Origin: Ostreococcus lucimarinus CCE9901
Taxonomy: Eukaryota > Chlorophyta > Mamiellophyceae > Mamiellales > Bathycoccaceae
Reading direction: 5' to 3'
Length of the DNA: 64,000 nt
Assembly (NCBI RefSeq): GCF_000092065.1
Contig: NC_009365.1
Coordinates: 496,001 to 560,000 of the forward strand
A program made the position numbers and the translations under genes. The first letter of the stretch is position 1; each line of letters opens with the position of its first letter. Under the pieces are notes generated by a model that saw only the letters and a program-made list of their open reading frames with translations, was not told the DNA's origin and ran no database searches. Below, piece by piece: positions 44,876 through 53,749 of the stretch.

Positions 44876-44977
44876 CCTGGCGTCGCGTCGTTTTTGATTC
44901 TAAGATTTGAGTGTACTATTGAGAGCTACCGCTACTGTCTATCGCTACGATTGCGCGCGCGGCGCGCGAGCGACGCG

Positions 44978-45658
44978 TCACGCGTCTCTGTCGCACCGCA
45001 AGACGAACAACGCCTCCTCGTCCGCGTTACACGAGCTCACGAGCGAACATCGCAGACCGTCGCGACGCATGATCTCCATCACCTCCTCGGGCTCGTTCTG
45101 CGCTAATAAAATGCACAAAAACATCCCTCTCGGCGCCAACGCGCTTCGCACGCTCGGCAACAGTCGGTCGAGCACCTCGCGCCCTCGCGCGCCGCCCGCC
45201 CACGAGGCCTCGATGCCGCGCCCGCCCACTTCTTCGCTCGGCGTGACGACGTATGGTGGATTGAATACGAGCACATCGCACCCACCGGCGTCGGCGAGCG
45301 CGTCGGCGTGCGGTTCGAGCAAGTCGCCGAGCGCCGTCGCGCACTCCGTCCCGCTCACCCCGTGCGCCTCGCACGTCGCTCGACACGCCGCGACGGCGTC
45401 GGGATTGATGTCAGACGCGCGCGTGCGCGTGACGTCGCCGCATCCGTGCGCGCGCGCGAGCAGGGCGTTGGAACACGCGATGTAACCGCTTCCAGTACCG
45501 AGCTCTATGCAGAGTTTGGGACGCGAGCGCGCGAGCTCGTCGTCCCAGAGCGCGGCGAGGGCGTCGACGAGGAGGAAGGAGTCTTCCGCGGGAGGGTACA
45601 CGCTTTCGTGCGTCGCGATCTTCGCCATGGAGGCGAGATTCGACGGTGACGGCGCCAT
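44978..45658 (-). CDS. N6AMT1/HemK2 (MTQ2) protein methyltransferase
   Basis: 226 residues. A class I SAM methyltransferase with the family's N-terminal VYPPAEDSFLLVDAL, motif I IELGTGSGYIA, and the NPPY motif (FNPPYVVTPSEEVG) for amide methylation. SWAGGARGREVLDRLLP and the terminal IMRRDGL are also typical. MTQ2/N6AMT1 methylates the glutamine of the GGQ loop in eRF1 with partner TRM112. A second in-frame ATG at 45628 starts right at the conserved block. The first is retained here. Confidence 0.92.
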   Translation of the reverse strand: MAPSPSNLASMAKIATHESVYPPAEDSFLLVDALAALWDDELARSRPKLCIELGTGSGYIACSNALLARAHGCGDVTRTRASDINPDAVAACRATCEAHGVSGTECATALGDLLEPHADALADAGGCDVLVFNPPYVVTPSEEVGGRGIEASWAGGARGREVLDRLLPSVRSALAPRGMFLCILLAQNEPEEVMEIMRRDGLRCSLVSSCNADEEALFVLRCDRDA

Positions 45659-45751
45659 GGCCGAGGCGGCGTGTGAAGAAGGACTTTGCGGTGTCGTTTT
45701 TGTTCTCTCGCTTTGGCGAATGCTGGCGGTGGCTGCATTCCTAACGCTACA

Positions 45752-47932
45752 CTAACTATGGGTGGTGTGAACGCCGTCGCCGTCGACGAAGCGCTCGCCG
45801 CGGGCGAACGCGGTGAGCTTCGCGCGAAGGGTTTCGCTCCGCCGCTTGCGGTGCTCGACGTTTTCGACCAAGGACATCTTGGCGGAAAAGACGTTCGATT
45901 TCATGTCGATGAGTCTCGCCGCGAGACGGCGGCGCTCGGCGTCGACGGTGGCGACGTATTTGGTGGCTTCGTCTTTTGCGTCGGCGATGAGATCGGCGGC
46001 GGGTGTGTGGGCGTCGATCTCGTCCTCGAGACGGCGCGTCGCGAAGTCGCGCTTTTCGTCGAGCGCGGCGTAGAGCGCCTCGGATTTCAAACGCAATTTC
46101 GCCGTGGTTTCGTCGAAGCGACGCATTTCGTCGATTATTCGCGCACCAACGAGGTTGCGGGAGACGATCATGTCGTTGTAATCCTCGTCACGGTCAAGGG
46201 AGTGCTTTTCTCGAAGCGCAAACGCGGACGCGCATCGTTCGCGTTCTGCTTGACGCTCAAACGCCGCTGTGGTTTCTTCCACATCTTTCGCCGCGTGAGA
46301 TGCGGTTGAACATAGCTCGGCGCGCGCATTGAGTTTGCACGACACCTTATGACACATTGTTTCGAAACTTGCGAAATCGGCGAGCATCGCTTCGCGGTTG
46401 CGTTGCATGCGTTTCAACAACTCAACAGCGTCGACTTGATCATCGCTCGGCGCGCTCACGAATTCGGAGACACCATCTGTGCCGAACGCCACGTGTGCGA
46501 CGTGTTCGGGGAAACATTCTATGGCGTGCTGTCTATAGTGCTCTTTTGGAACCTTCACATCGCATCCAAACCGCGCGTGCTCGCACACAGACTCAATCAT
46601 CGGGCACGTCGTCTTTTCATGTGATTCGCGTTGCTCAGCGGGCATGATGCGCCGGCACAGTGGGCATTGAAACTCCCTAGCTTTGCATCGTAGCTTGTGA
46701 TCGCCCATTCTTCGTAAGCTCACTTCGCGAGTGCAGTATTCACACGGTCGTTGTTGGTACTGACACGACGCTCTGTGCTGAGCGATGCGTTCGCGCGGCA
46801 CCGTCTCTTTGCAAGTCTCTCGCGTTTCCGAATCTTCGAGTCGACACACGACGGGGTGCAACAAACATTCTGTTGCCACGTGCGCGTCGACGCCGTCGCG
46901 AGCGCCGCGCCACTTACACCGTCTATACGGACAGTGCACTTCAATTTGACCACAAATCATCACGTGTGCGCGCATCTTACGCACTTGTACCGATCGATCG
47001 CAGTCGGCGCACTTTTGAATCCTGTATTCGCACGTCGCTCGGTGCGAATCCATCGTGCGTCGCGGCACCACCGCGTGGCATTTCTCTGCCTTGTTCGTGC
47101 TCTCTGCCGGCAACGAGCACCTCATAAGCGTGTACTCGCACGTTTCCTCGTGCGCGCGCACTTTGCCCAGCGTGGAAACCGCTCGGCAGCCGTCCAAGGC
47201 GACTTTCCACACTAAATTGTCCCCACCCGCGTGCGGCGTCGCCACGTTGCAGCACATAACCGGTAACGCATCTAAGCGCATCTGCGTCTGTACGTCCAAC
47301 CCAAAAAGCTTCGCGCGCGCATCTCCCTCATTTTCGCGTCCACAAGGCGCGCAAAACAACCGCCCCTGCGCGTTCACCAACGGCTCCGCGGCAAAGTCTC
47401 TACACGTGTGACATCGCAACTCATCCGGCGGCGGCGTCAACACCATCGTCCCCGCGCGTCGCCACCGCGTGAGCGACTCCGAAAGATGAAACCAATTATG
47501 TATCATTAGTTCCGACGTCGCCATCGTTCCCTCGGGCACGATACCTTCCTCTTCCGCTCGTTTCGCCTCCGCCGCGCACGCCTCCGCCGCGCTCTTCGGC
47601 GTCGTCACCGCCGTCAGCGGCCACCACTTTCCCCTCTCCTCCTCGCTCGCGTCGCTCTCCGTGTCGCTCTGATCGCGTCCATCGTGCGCCACCTCTTCGC
47701 ACCGCGCGGCGTACAGTCTTTCGACGTCTTCCGCTAATAACGCGCCCTTGGCGTTGGCGATGGATTCAACAAACTTTTGCGTCGTCAGATGTTTATCGCG
47801 CCGTCGCGCGCGGGCCTCGTCCTCGCTCGAATCGCTCGATCGCGCGTCGTCGCGCGTGCGCACGGGTGCGTCTTCCACGGCGGGCGCGAGCGCGCGCGCG
47901 CCGCGGACGGCGTCGCGGCGGGGGCGGGACAT
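45752..47932 (-). CDS. TRAF-type zinc finger protein with coiled coil
   Basis: About 726 residues from ATG 47932. After an acidic N-terminus, a partial RING-like group (LRCHTCRDFAAEPLVNAQGRLFCAPC) is followed by at least five TRAF-type zinc-finger repeats. Examples are EYRIQKCADCDRSVQVRKMRAHVMIC, IEVHCPYRRCKWRG, VVCRLEDSETRETC, YQQRPCEYCTREVSLRRM and FQCPLCRRIM. The C-terminal ~250 residues are helical and coiled coil (ELLKRMQRNREAML, LNARAELCSTASHA, RLEDEIDAH). TRAF-type fingers in plants and protists act in ubiquitin ligase complexes or signalling, but no partner is implied by the sequence. This gene is less GC-rich than its neighbours. Confidence 0.8.
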   Translation of the reverse strand: MSRPRRDAVRGARALAPAVEDAPVRTRDDARSSDSSEDEARARRRDKHLTTQKFVESIANAKGALLAEDVERLYAARCEEVAHDGRDQSDTESDASEEERGKWWPLTAVTTPKSAAEACAAEAKRAEEEGIVPEGTMATSELMIHNWFHLSESLTRWRRAGTMVLTPPPDELRCHTCRDFAAEPLVNAQGRLFCAPCGRENEGDARAKLFGLDVQTQMRLDALPVMCCNVATPHAGGDNLVWKVALDGCRAVSTLGKVRAHEETCEYTLMRCSLPAESTNKAEKCHAVVPRRTMDSHRATCEYRIQKCADCDRSVQVRKMRAHVMICGQIEVHCPYRRCKWRGARDGVDAHVATECLLHPVVCRLEDSETRETCKETVPRERIAQHRASCQYQQRPCEYCTREVSLRRMGDHKLRCKAREFQCPLCRRIMPAEQRESHEKTTCPMIESVCEHARFGCDVKVPKEHYRQHAIECFPEHVAHVAFGTDGVSEFVSAPSDDQVDAVELLKRMQRNREAMLADFASFETMCHKVSCKLNARAELCSTASHAAKDVEETTAAFERQAERERCASAFALREKHSLDRDEDYNDMIVSRNLVGARIIDEMRRFDETTAKLRLKSEALYAALDEKRDFATRRLEDEIDAHTPAADLIADAKDEATKYVATVDAERRRLAARLIDMKSNVFSAKMSLVENVEHRKRRSETLRAKLTAFARGERFVDGDGVHTTHS

Positions 47933-48062
47933 CGCGGCGACGTCCCGGCCCGCGGCTCGCAGTGGCGCGTCGCGGCGCGGCGTCGCGGTTCTCTGATGGC
48001 GTTCGGGCCACTGATCGATACACATGATACATACAATCACAAAATGACGAACGAAGGCGCGC

Positions 48063-48902
48063 CTAATACCCGCACAAATGCTCGTCCTTGAGGATGATGC
48101 CGAAGTGCGAGGGATCGCCGCCGGCGTCCTTGGCGCGCTCGGATTTCGCGAAGGCTTCGCGCGCGTCTCGCTTGACTAAGTCTTTCCCGATCAACGTCTC
48201 GGTCGGTTTGCCGAGCTTTTCGCAACAATAAAAGACAATTTTGGGCGTGCGCTTTTGCTCGACGACGCGCAAACCGCACGCGCGAAGCAAACGGCTCATC
48301 TTCTCTTGCGACATGCGCGTGGACGCCGTGACGCAACGCAACGGAAGCATCATAAAGAATAATCCTTTCGGACGTAAAAACGTCGCCGTGCGCGCGATCA
48401 TCTCCCCCCTGAGCTCCGCCGTGGGCACACAATTCACCACCATGCTCGAGTGTATCACGTCGTACGATTCAGCCTCCACGGGCATGTCAAAAAAATCCAA
48501 CTGTTCAATCTTCGGATGCCGCGACTTGACGTCGATGGCGCGCACGTCTAAAAATTTCGCGCTCATCAAATCCGTATTGATCGCCCCAACCTCCAAAGTC
48601 TTAAGCGCGCGCTCTCCGCGCTTCGGTCGTCGATTCTTTTTCGTCAGCACGCTAAACGTCCACTTCGCCGTTCGATGTCTCCGCGTCGTCAGCGCGCTCG
48701 CCTCTTGATACGCGTCCCGTCCCCCGATCGCTTCCAGCGTCGCCTTCGCCCTCGCCTTCGCCTCTTTCGACGCCTTCGCGTCGTCCAACACTCGCGTGAC
48801 GCCGTGAAACTCCGTCGTCACCGCTCGCGCGCGCTTCATCGACTTCATCGACGCGAACAGCGGTTTCGTCGCCTTGCGCTTTTTCCCGCGCGGCGTCCCC
48901 AT
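48063..48902 (-). CDS. BMT2-type 25S rRNA adenine N1-methyltransferase
   Basis: 279 residues. An N-terminal Lys-rich nucleolar-type tail (GKKRKATKPLFASMKSMKRARA) is followed by a SAM-dependent methyltransferase core: LEVGAINTDLM (motif I), VRAIDVKSRHPKIEQLDFFDMPV (motif II/III), and YDVIHSSMVVNCVPTAELRGEMI (motif IV). These match BMT2, which methylates A2142 (yeast numbering) in 25S rRNA. The terminal SHFGIILKDEHLCGY is also conserved. The frame is open upstream but Arg-rich without similarity, so ATG 48902 is used. Confidence 0.85.
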   Translation of the reverse strand: MGTPRGKKRKATKPLFASMKSMKRARAVTTEFHGVTRVLDDAKASKEAKARAKATLEAIGGRDAYQEASALTTRRHRTAKWTFSVLTKKNRRPKRGERALKTLEVGAINTDLMSAKFLDVRAIDVKSRHPKIEQLDFFDMPVEAESYDVIHSSMVVNCVPTAELRGEMIARTATFLRPKGLFFMMLPLRCVTASTRMSQEKMSRLLRACGLRVVEQKRTPKIVFYCCEKLGKPTETLIGKDLVKRDAREAFAKSERAKDAGGDPSHFGIILKDEHLCGY

Positions 48903-49366
48903 CGGTCGTCCCGCGTCGTCCCGCGTCGTCGTCCCGCGTCGTCGTCGCGCGCGCGCGATCGTTCGTTCGTTCGCGCGTCGCGTCGCGCCGCCGCCGTCGC
49001 GACGCGTCGCGCCGCGCCGCCGCCGTCGCGCGTCGCGTCGCGAAATCACACCGCGCGCGACGCCGTCGCCATCGGCCGCGCGCGGTCGACGACCCGCGCG
49101 CACTTCGCGACGCGACCGATCGATCGGTCGCCATGGGGAGTGCGTCGCGCGCGCCGATCGCGACGACGGAATCGCGACGCGATGACGCGCCGACCGCGAC
49201 GCGCGTTCGATCGATGGATCGATGGATGGCTCGATGGATGGATGGATGAATGGATGGATCGCGAAGTGCGCTCGAAATGCGCTCGAAAGCGCGCGATGAC
49301 GCGATGACTGACGAAGCGACGCGCGACGCGCGATGAATAGTATGCTCGAGCGCGCCGGAACCGACG
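48903..49366. promoter_or_regulatory. Divergent intergenic region, BMT2 / annexin
   Basis: About 460 bp, one of the longest gene-free stretches. CG-rich blocks with repeated CGTCGTCCCG and GATCGTTCGTTCG units sit toward the BMT2 side. A GATG tetranucleotide array (49209-49260) sits toward the annexin side. A short frame of 22 codons, 49333-49401, overlaps the annexin ATG out of frame. No larger coding sequence is seen. Confidence 0.45.
49209..49260. repeat. GATG/GATC-rich microsatellite
   Basis: About 12 tetranucleotide units, GATG with GATC and TGAA interruptions, 107-158 bp upstream of the annexin ATG. It is a simple-sequence repeat, likely polymorphic. Confidence 0.85.
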
Positions 49367-49401
49367 ATGCGGGCGGACTTCGGACCGTGCCCGCAGGATA
49401 G
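49333..49401 (+). other. Overlapping upstream open reading frame (annexin leader)
   Basis: ATG at 49333 starts a 22-codon frame (MNSMLERAGTDDAGG...) that ends in TAG at 49399-49401, past and out of frame with the annexin ATG at 49367. If transcribed in the annexin mRNA it would reduce translation from the main start. Confidence 0.4.
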
Positions 49402-50983
49402 AGACGGACGCGCGGCGTGGGAGTTGGCGAACGCAATCGCGTGCGAGAATACGCGAGAGATTCTGAAGCGGATCGTGCTGAACGTGCCGGTGTTTTCGAA
49501 CCCGCGAGGGATGTTGAGGATGGATTACATTAAGCGCGTGATCGTGGAAACGTACAACATGATGGGGTACGGGGATTTGAAGTCGGACGTGAAGGAGAAG
49601 ACGCACGGGGACTTGGAAGATTTCATGATGTCGTTGTTGAGCGATAGATTGGATTTCGAGGCGCAGACGGTGATGCGAGCGATTAAGGGTTTCGGTACGG
49701 ATGAAGCGACGCTGATCACCATTCTGTGCACGCTCGCGGAGGAGGATATCTTGCCGTTGCAAATGGCGTTTTCGTCGCGATACGAAAAGTCCATGGAACA
49801 AGCCGTGCTGTCGGAGACGAGCGGAAAGTTTAAGCGCGTGCTTTTGCTCGCCGGTTGCGATGGCGTGGGTGAATCATACGCGAAAGTCATTAATTCCGCC
49901 GTCGCTGGTCTCGGTACGGACACCAAGGCTATTATTCGCTTGATGGTGACGGCGACGCCCGAGCAACTCGACGCGACGCGCGAGGCGTACTCTCGGATCT
50001 ACAAGAAGGATCTCATCCGCGCCGTGGGAAGCGAGTGGAAGGTGAGGGGCGATTTCAAGCGAATAATCGAAGCCTTGGCGAAGCGTCACCCGGCGAACGT
50101 GAACGATGACGCCGATATCGATTACTCCGCCGACGTGCGAGCCATGCGCAACGCCGTCGAAGGCATGGGCACCGACGAAGCCGCCGTCATCGCCCTCTTG
50201 GCGAACAAGTCGCACAAGCAGATCGAGGCCTTCCGTGAAGCGTACAAGATCGAAACCGGGGAGTTGCTGCGCGAACGCATTCGCAACGAAACCACTGGTT
50301 TGTTTGAGAGCAAGCTGTTCCGCGAAACGCTCATGGGTTTGCTGACGCCGCGCGAGGAACAAATCGCCATCTACCTCGGCGAAGCGATGGCGGGCTGGGG
50401 CAACGACGATTGGGGTCTTATTTCTATGCTCGTTCATCGCACGGAGGAAGAAAAGATGGCGATTCGCACCAAATACACCGAACACTTCGGTGGCGATCTC
50501 ATCGCTGACATCCGCTCAAACTGCCGCGGCGACTACGAAGACGCCCTCGTGGCGTGCATCTCTCCGAAGGCGCGCACGCTCGCCCGCGGTATCCGAAAGT
50601 GCATCTCTGGTTGGTTCTCGAGCACCAACAAGACCGGTCTCATGGCGCTCATGACGCACAAGGACGACTTGATGCCCATCTTGCGCAAGGAGTTTGAAAA
50701 GGAATACAACGGCAAGACGCTGCAGGGCGTCATAAAAAAAGAGTGCGCGGGCGAGTTCGAAGCCGCTTTGGTCTCTCTCGCCTCGTACACCCCGCCCAAG
50801 GGCGCCAAGCCGTTAGGTCCGGACGACGAAGTTCCACCGCCACCGGAATCCGCCGCGCCGCCGCAACCCGTCGGCTACGGCGCCGTCGCGCCGCCGCAAA
50901 CCGTGTACGTCACGGCGCCACCCGCTGGCTACCCCCCCGGCGGGTACGCCCCGCAACCGCCCGCGCGTCAAGATTCGTGGTAA
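49367..50983 (+). CDS. Annexin with proline/glycine-rich C-terminal tail
   Basis: 538 residues, longer than the ~320 of a classical four-repeat annexin. Annexin repeats are visible with type-II calcium sites G-x-G-T-D: GFGTDEATLITIL (about 105), GLGTDTKAIIRLM (about 186) and GMGTDEAAVIALL (about 266). A fourth repeat is degenerate (GWGNDDWGLISMLVH, with GxGxD replaced by GWGND). The first ~90 residues are an extra alpha-helical segment. The last ~60 residues are Pro/Gly/Tyr-rich (PPPPES..PQPVGYG..PPAGYPPGGYAP). Annexins bind acidic membranes in a calcium-dependent manner. The tail resembles the N-terminal tails of animal annexins 7 and 11 but is placed at the C-terminus. The ATG is chosen by repeat position. 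Confidence 0.92.
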   Translation: MRADFGPCPQDRDGRAAWELANAIACENTREILKRIVLNVPVFSNPRGMLRMDYIKRVIVETYNMMGYGDLKSDVKEKTHGDLEDFMMSLLSDRLDFEAQTVMRAIKGFGTDEATLITILCTLAEEDILPLQMAFSSRYEKSMEQAVLSETSGKFKRVLLLAGCDGVGESYAKVINSAVAGLGTDTKAIIRLMVTATPEQLDATREAYSRIYKKDLIRAVGSEWKVRGDFKRIIEALAKRHPANVNDDADIDYSADVRAMRNAVEGMGTDEAAVIALLANKSHKQIEAFREAYKIETGELLRERIRNETTGLFESKLFRETLMGLLTPREEQIAIYLGEAMAGWGNDDWGLISMLVHRTEEEKMAIRTKYTEHFGGDLIADIRSNCRGDYEDALVACISPKARTLARGIRKCISGWFSSTNKTGLMALMTHKDDLMPILRKEFEKEYNGKTLQGVIKKECAGEFEAALVSLASYTPPKGAKPLGPDDEVPPPPESAAPPQPVGYGAVAPPQTVYVTAPPAGYPPGGYAPQPPARQDSW

Positions 50984-51103
50984 TCGCGCCGCGTTCCGTC
51001 GCGTCGGCGCCGTCTTTCATAAAAACTCTTCATCCGTCATCCAACCACCGTCCGCGCGTGCGTCTCGTCACTCATCGCCTCGCGCGATCGCGGCGCTCGA
51101 CCG

Positions 51104-52474
51104 ATGCCGCCTCAGACGCGCCGCGCGCGCGCGACCGTCGCGGTGCGTCGCGCGCGTCGTCTCGCGCGACGCGGCGACGTCGAGATTCGACCGCGCGAAT
51201 TCCCGCGCGACGCCCGAATCTGACGTCGCGACGCGCGCGCGACGCGAAGACTGACGCGAACGCGCGCGCGAACGCTCGAATAGGCGACGATGGTGAGCGC
51301 GATGGCGATGCTCGCCGCGCCGGCGCGCGGGAGCGAGTTACATCGCGTGCGGATGACGAAGAGAGAGGCGCCGGAGGACGGCGGCGCGGCGTGGCGCGCG
51401 CGCGCGGAGGCGAGCGTGGAGCGATTGCGGAAGAGGTACGACGCGAAAGAAGGGACGATGGACGCGAGCGATGAAGAACGGTCGGCGCCGAAGCGCGGGG
51501 GCGTGGATGTACACAATTACATGGATGCGCAGTATTACGGGGAGATTGAAATCGGCAACCCGCGACAAAAGTTCCAAGTCGTCTTCGACACCGGAAGCTC
51601 GAACCTCTGGGTGCCGAGCTCGAAGTGTGGATTTCTGCAGATTCCGTGCGACTTGCACGCAAAGTTCGATTCGCGAGCGTCGGAGACGTACGAGGCGGAT
51701 GGGACGCCGTTTGCGATTCAGTACGGAAGCGGCTCGTTGAGCGGATTTTTGTCCAAGGACGAAGTCAAAGTCGGCGACTTGGTCGTCCAGGGGCAGTACT
51801 TCGCCGAAGCGACGAAAGAGCCGGGGATCGCGTTCTTGTTTTCGAAGTTCGACGGTATACTCGGTCTCGGGTTCGACAACATCGCCGTGGACAAGGTGAA
51901 GCCGGTGTTCTACAACATGATGGAGCAAGGCTTGGTTGAAAATAAAATGTTTAGCTTTTGGCTGAACCGCACGTCGACGAAGGATGGGATGCCGAGCGAG
52001 GTCGGTGGCGAGCTCATTTTTGGCGGGTCTGATCCCGACCACTTCATCGGCGAGCACACGTACGCCCCCGTCACGCGTGAAGGGTACTGGCAAATCAAAA
52101 TGGACGACTTCAAAGTCGACGGGCGTTCGTTGGGCGCGTGCGACGGCGACGACGGTTGCCAAGTCATCGCCGATACGGGGACGTCCTTGCTCGCCGGTCC
52201 GACGGAGATCGTAAACAAGATTAACGACTACATCGGCGCACACTCTATGATCGGCGAGGAGTGCCGATTATTGATCGATCAGTACGCCGAACAGTTTGTA
52301 GAAGACCTCGAGAACTACTCGAGCGAGCAAATTTGCGCCTCCATCGGCGCGTGCGACGCCGACGGAGTGGAAGCGATGGAAGCCGATGACGACGATGATG
52401 TTACTTCGCATCTCGCCATCGCTCGAAAGTTGTTGCATCGCCACGGCGATCACGATGGACACGACCACGATGGA

Positions 52475-52514
<40 letters not shown>

Positions 52515-53044
52515 GAGATGGCCGCCGCGGTCATCGCGAACACGAGCGTCGCGGCCGCCGCGGTCCGCGTCGCCACGGTCGAGGTCCGCATCATCACGGA
52601 CGCCATCCACCGCGAGGCGAGCTTGGTAAATCCTCGAGCTCGTTTGAAGGCCAAATCGCGTGCACGGCGTGCAAAACCGTCGTCAATTACGCGCAAGACA
52701 TGCTCGCGCAAAACGTCACCGAGAAAATAATCGTCAACGAAGTCAAGCGCGTGTGCGATATGGTTCCTAGCGTCGGTGGCACCGCGTCCGTGGATTGCGA
52801 CAACATCCCAAACATGCCCGACGTCGAATTCGTCATCGGCGGCGTCCCTTTCAAGCTCACACCCGAGCAATACGTCTTAAAAGTCTACCAAGACGGCGAG
52901 GCGCAGTGCGTGAGCGGTTTCATGGGCATGGACATCCCGAAGCCCGCGGGTCCGCTTTGGATCTTGGGCGACGTGTTTTTGGGCCCGTACCACACTGAAT
53001 TCGACTACGCCAACCGTCGCGTCGGCTTCGCGCCCGCGGCGTGA
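51104..53044 (+). CDS. Pepsin-like aspartic protease with plant-specific saposin insert (two exons)
   Basis: Exons are 51104-51142 and 51284-53044. The 141-bp intron starts GTGCGT, contains AGACTGACG and ends AATAG, and the phase-0 join gives 599 residues. Splicing supplies a signal peptide (RRARATVA/ATMVSAMAMLAAP) that the second exon lacks alone. The catalytic aspartates are in FDTGSSNLWVPS and ADTGTSLLAG. The plant-specific swaposin insert is present, with halves IGEECRLLIDQYAEQFVEDL..ICASIGAC and IACTACKTVVNYAQDMLA..VKRVCDMV. Between the halves is a ~60-residue His/Asp-, then Arg/Gly/His-rich loop (HDHDHDHDH and similar). The protein is a vacuolar/secreted phytepsin-type enzyme. The loop is unusual. 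Confidence 0.93.
52470..52516. repeat. GACCAC hexanucleotide array encoding (His-Asp)n
   Basis: About seven tandem copies of GACCAC/GATGGACAC-type units in frame within the aspartic protease gene, between the two halves of the saposin insert. Confidence 0.9.
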
Positions 53045-53191
53045 GCCATTCCTCCGCGTCGCGGACGCGTCTTGTAATCACACTCCGACACGTATACATT
53101 TCAAAAGCACCAGCCAGCGCTCGTGCAACTTCCGTCGTCATCGCGACGCCCCACACGACGACGCGCGAATCTCGCGCGGTTCGCGCGGGTG

Positions 53192-53626
53192 ATGGTGGAA
53201 ACGCGTTCGAGTCCTCGTCGCGCGCGCGCAGAAACCGCGTCATCGCGCGCGGCGACGACGGAAACGACGACGGAAACGGCGCCAACGCCGTCGTCCACCG
53301 GTCTCATCTTGAACGTCAAAACCTGGCACGGCGTCGGCGCGTGGACGTGGGGCGCCGGCGACGTCGGTGACGTGTGTGGCATATGTCGCATCGCCTTCGA
53401 CGGGTGCCCGCCGGACGCGAAGTTCCCAGGGGACGATTCTCCGGTGGTGTGGGGAAAGTGCGGGCACGCGTTTCATTTGCAGTGCATCACGAAGTGGTTG
53501 AGCGGGGCCAACGCGGAGGCGCCGAGGTGTCCGATTTGCCGAGGAGCGTGGGAGTTTAAGGAACTGGAGGGCGCGGACGCGAACGCGAACGCGAACGGGG
53601 GTCAGGGGGATGAGATGTCGACGTGA
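53192..53626 (+). CDS. APC11: APC11 RING-H2 subunit of the anaphase-promoting complex
   Basis: 144 residues. The first ~35 are a Ser/Thr/Arg-rich extension not present in most homologues. Then comes the APC11 hallmark: WHGVGAWTWGAGDVGDVCGICRIAFDGCPPDAKFPGDD.PVVWGKCGHAFHLQCITKWL...CPICRGAW. Cys and His positions fit the three-zinc RING-H2 of APC11. It is the catalytic RING of the APC/C ubiquitin ligase. The final ~20 residues are Asn/Ala/Gly-rich low complexity. The ATG 53192 is used because the frame further upstream is Arg-rich and unlike homologues. Confidence 0.93.
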   Translation: MVETRSSPRRARAETASSRAATTETTTETAPTPSSTGLILNVKTWHGVGAWTWGAGDVGDVCGICRIAFDGCPPDAKFPGDDSPVVWGKCGHAFHLQCITKWLSGANAEAPRCPICRGAWEFKELEGADANANANGGQGDEMST

Positions 53627-53749
53627 CGTCGTCGTGAGTTAATTTGTTTAGCCTAGGTAGCCGTACAGTGTTTTGTAACGCGTAGTAACCTGATCGTACA
53701 GTACATCCGTCGGGGATTATTGATCTCACCGCGCGGGGTGAGTTTTGTT

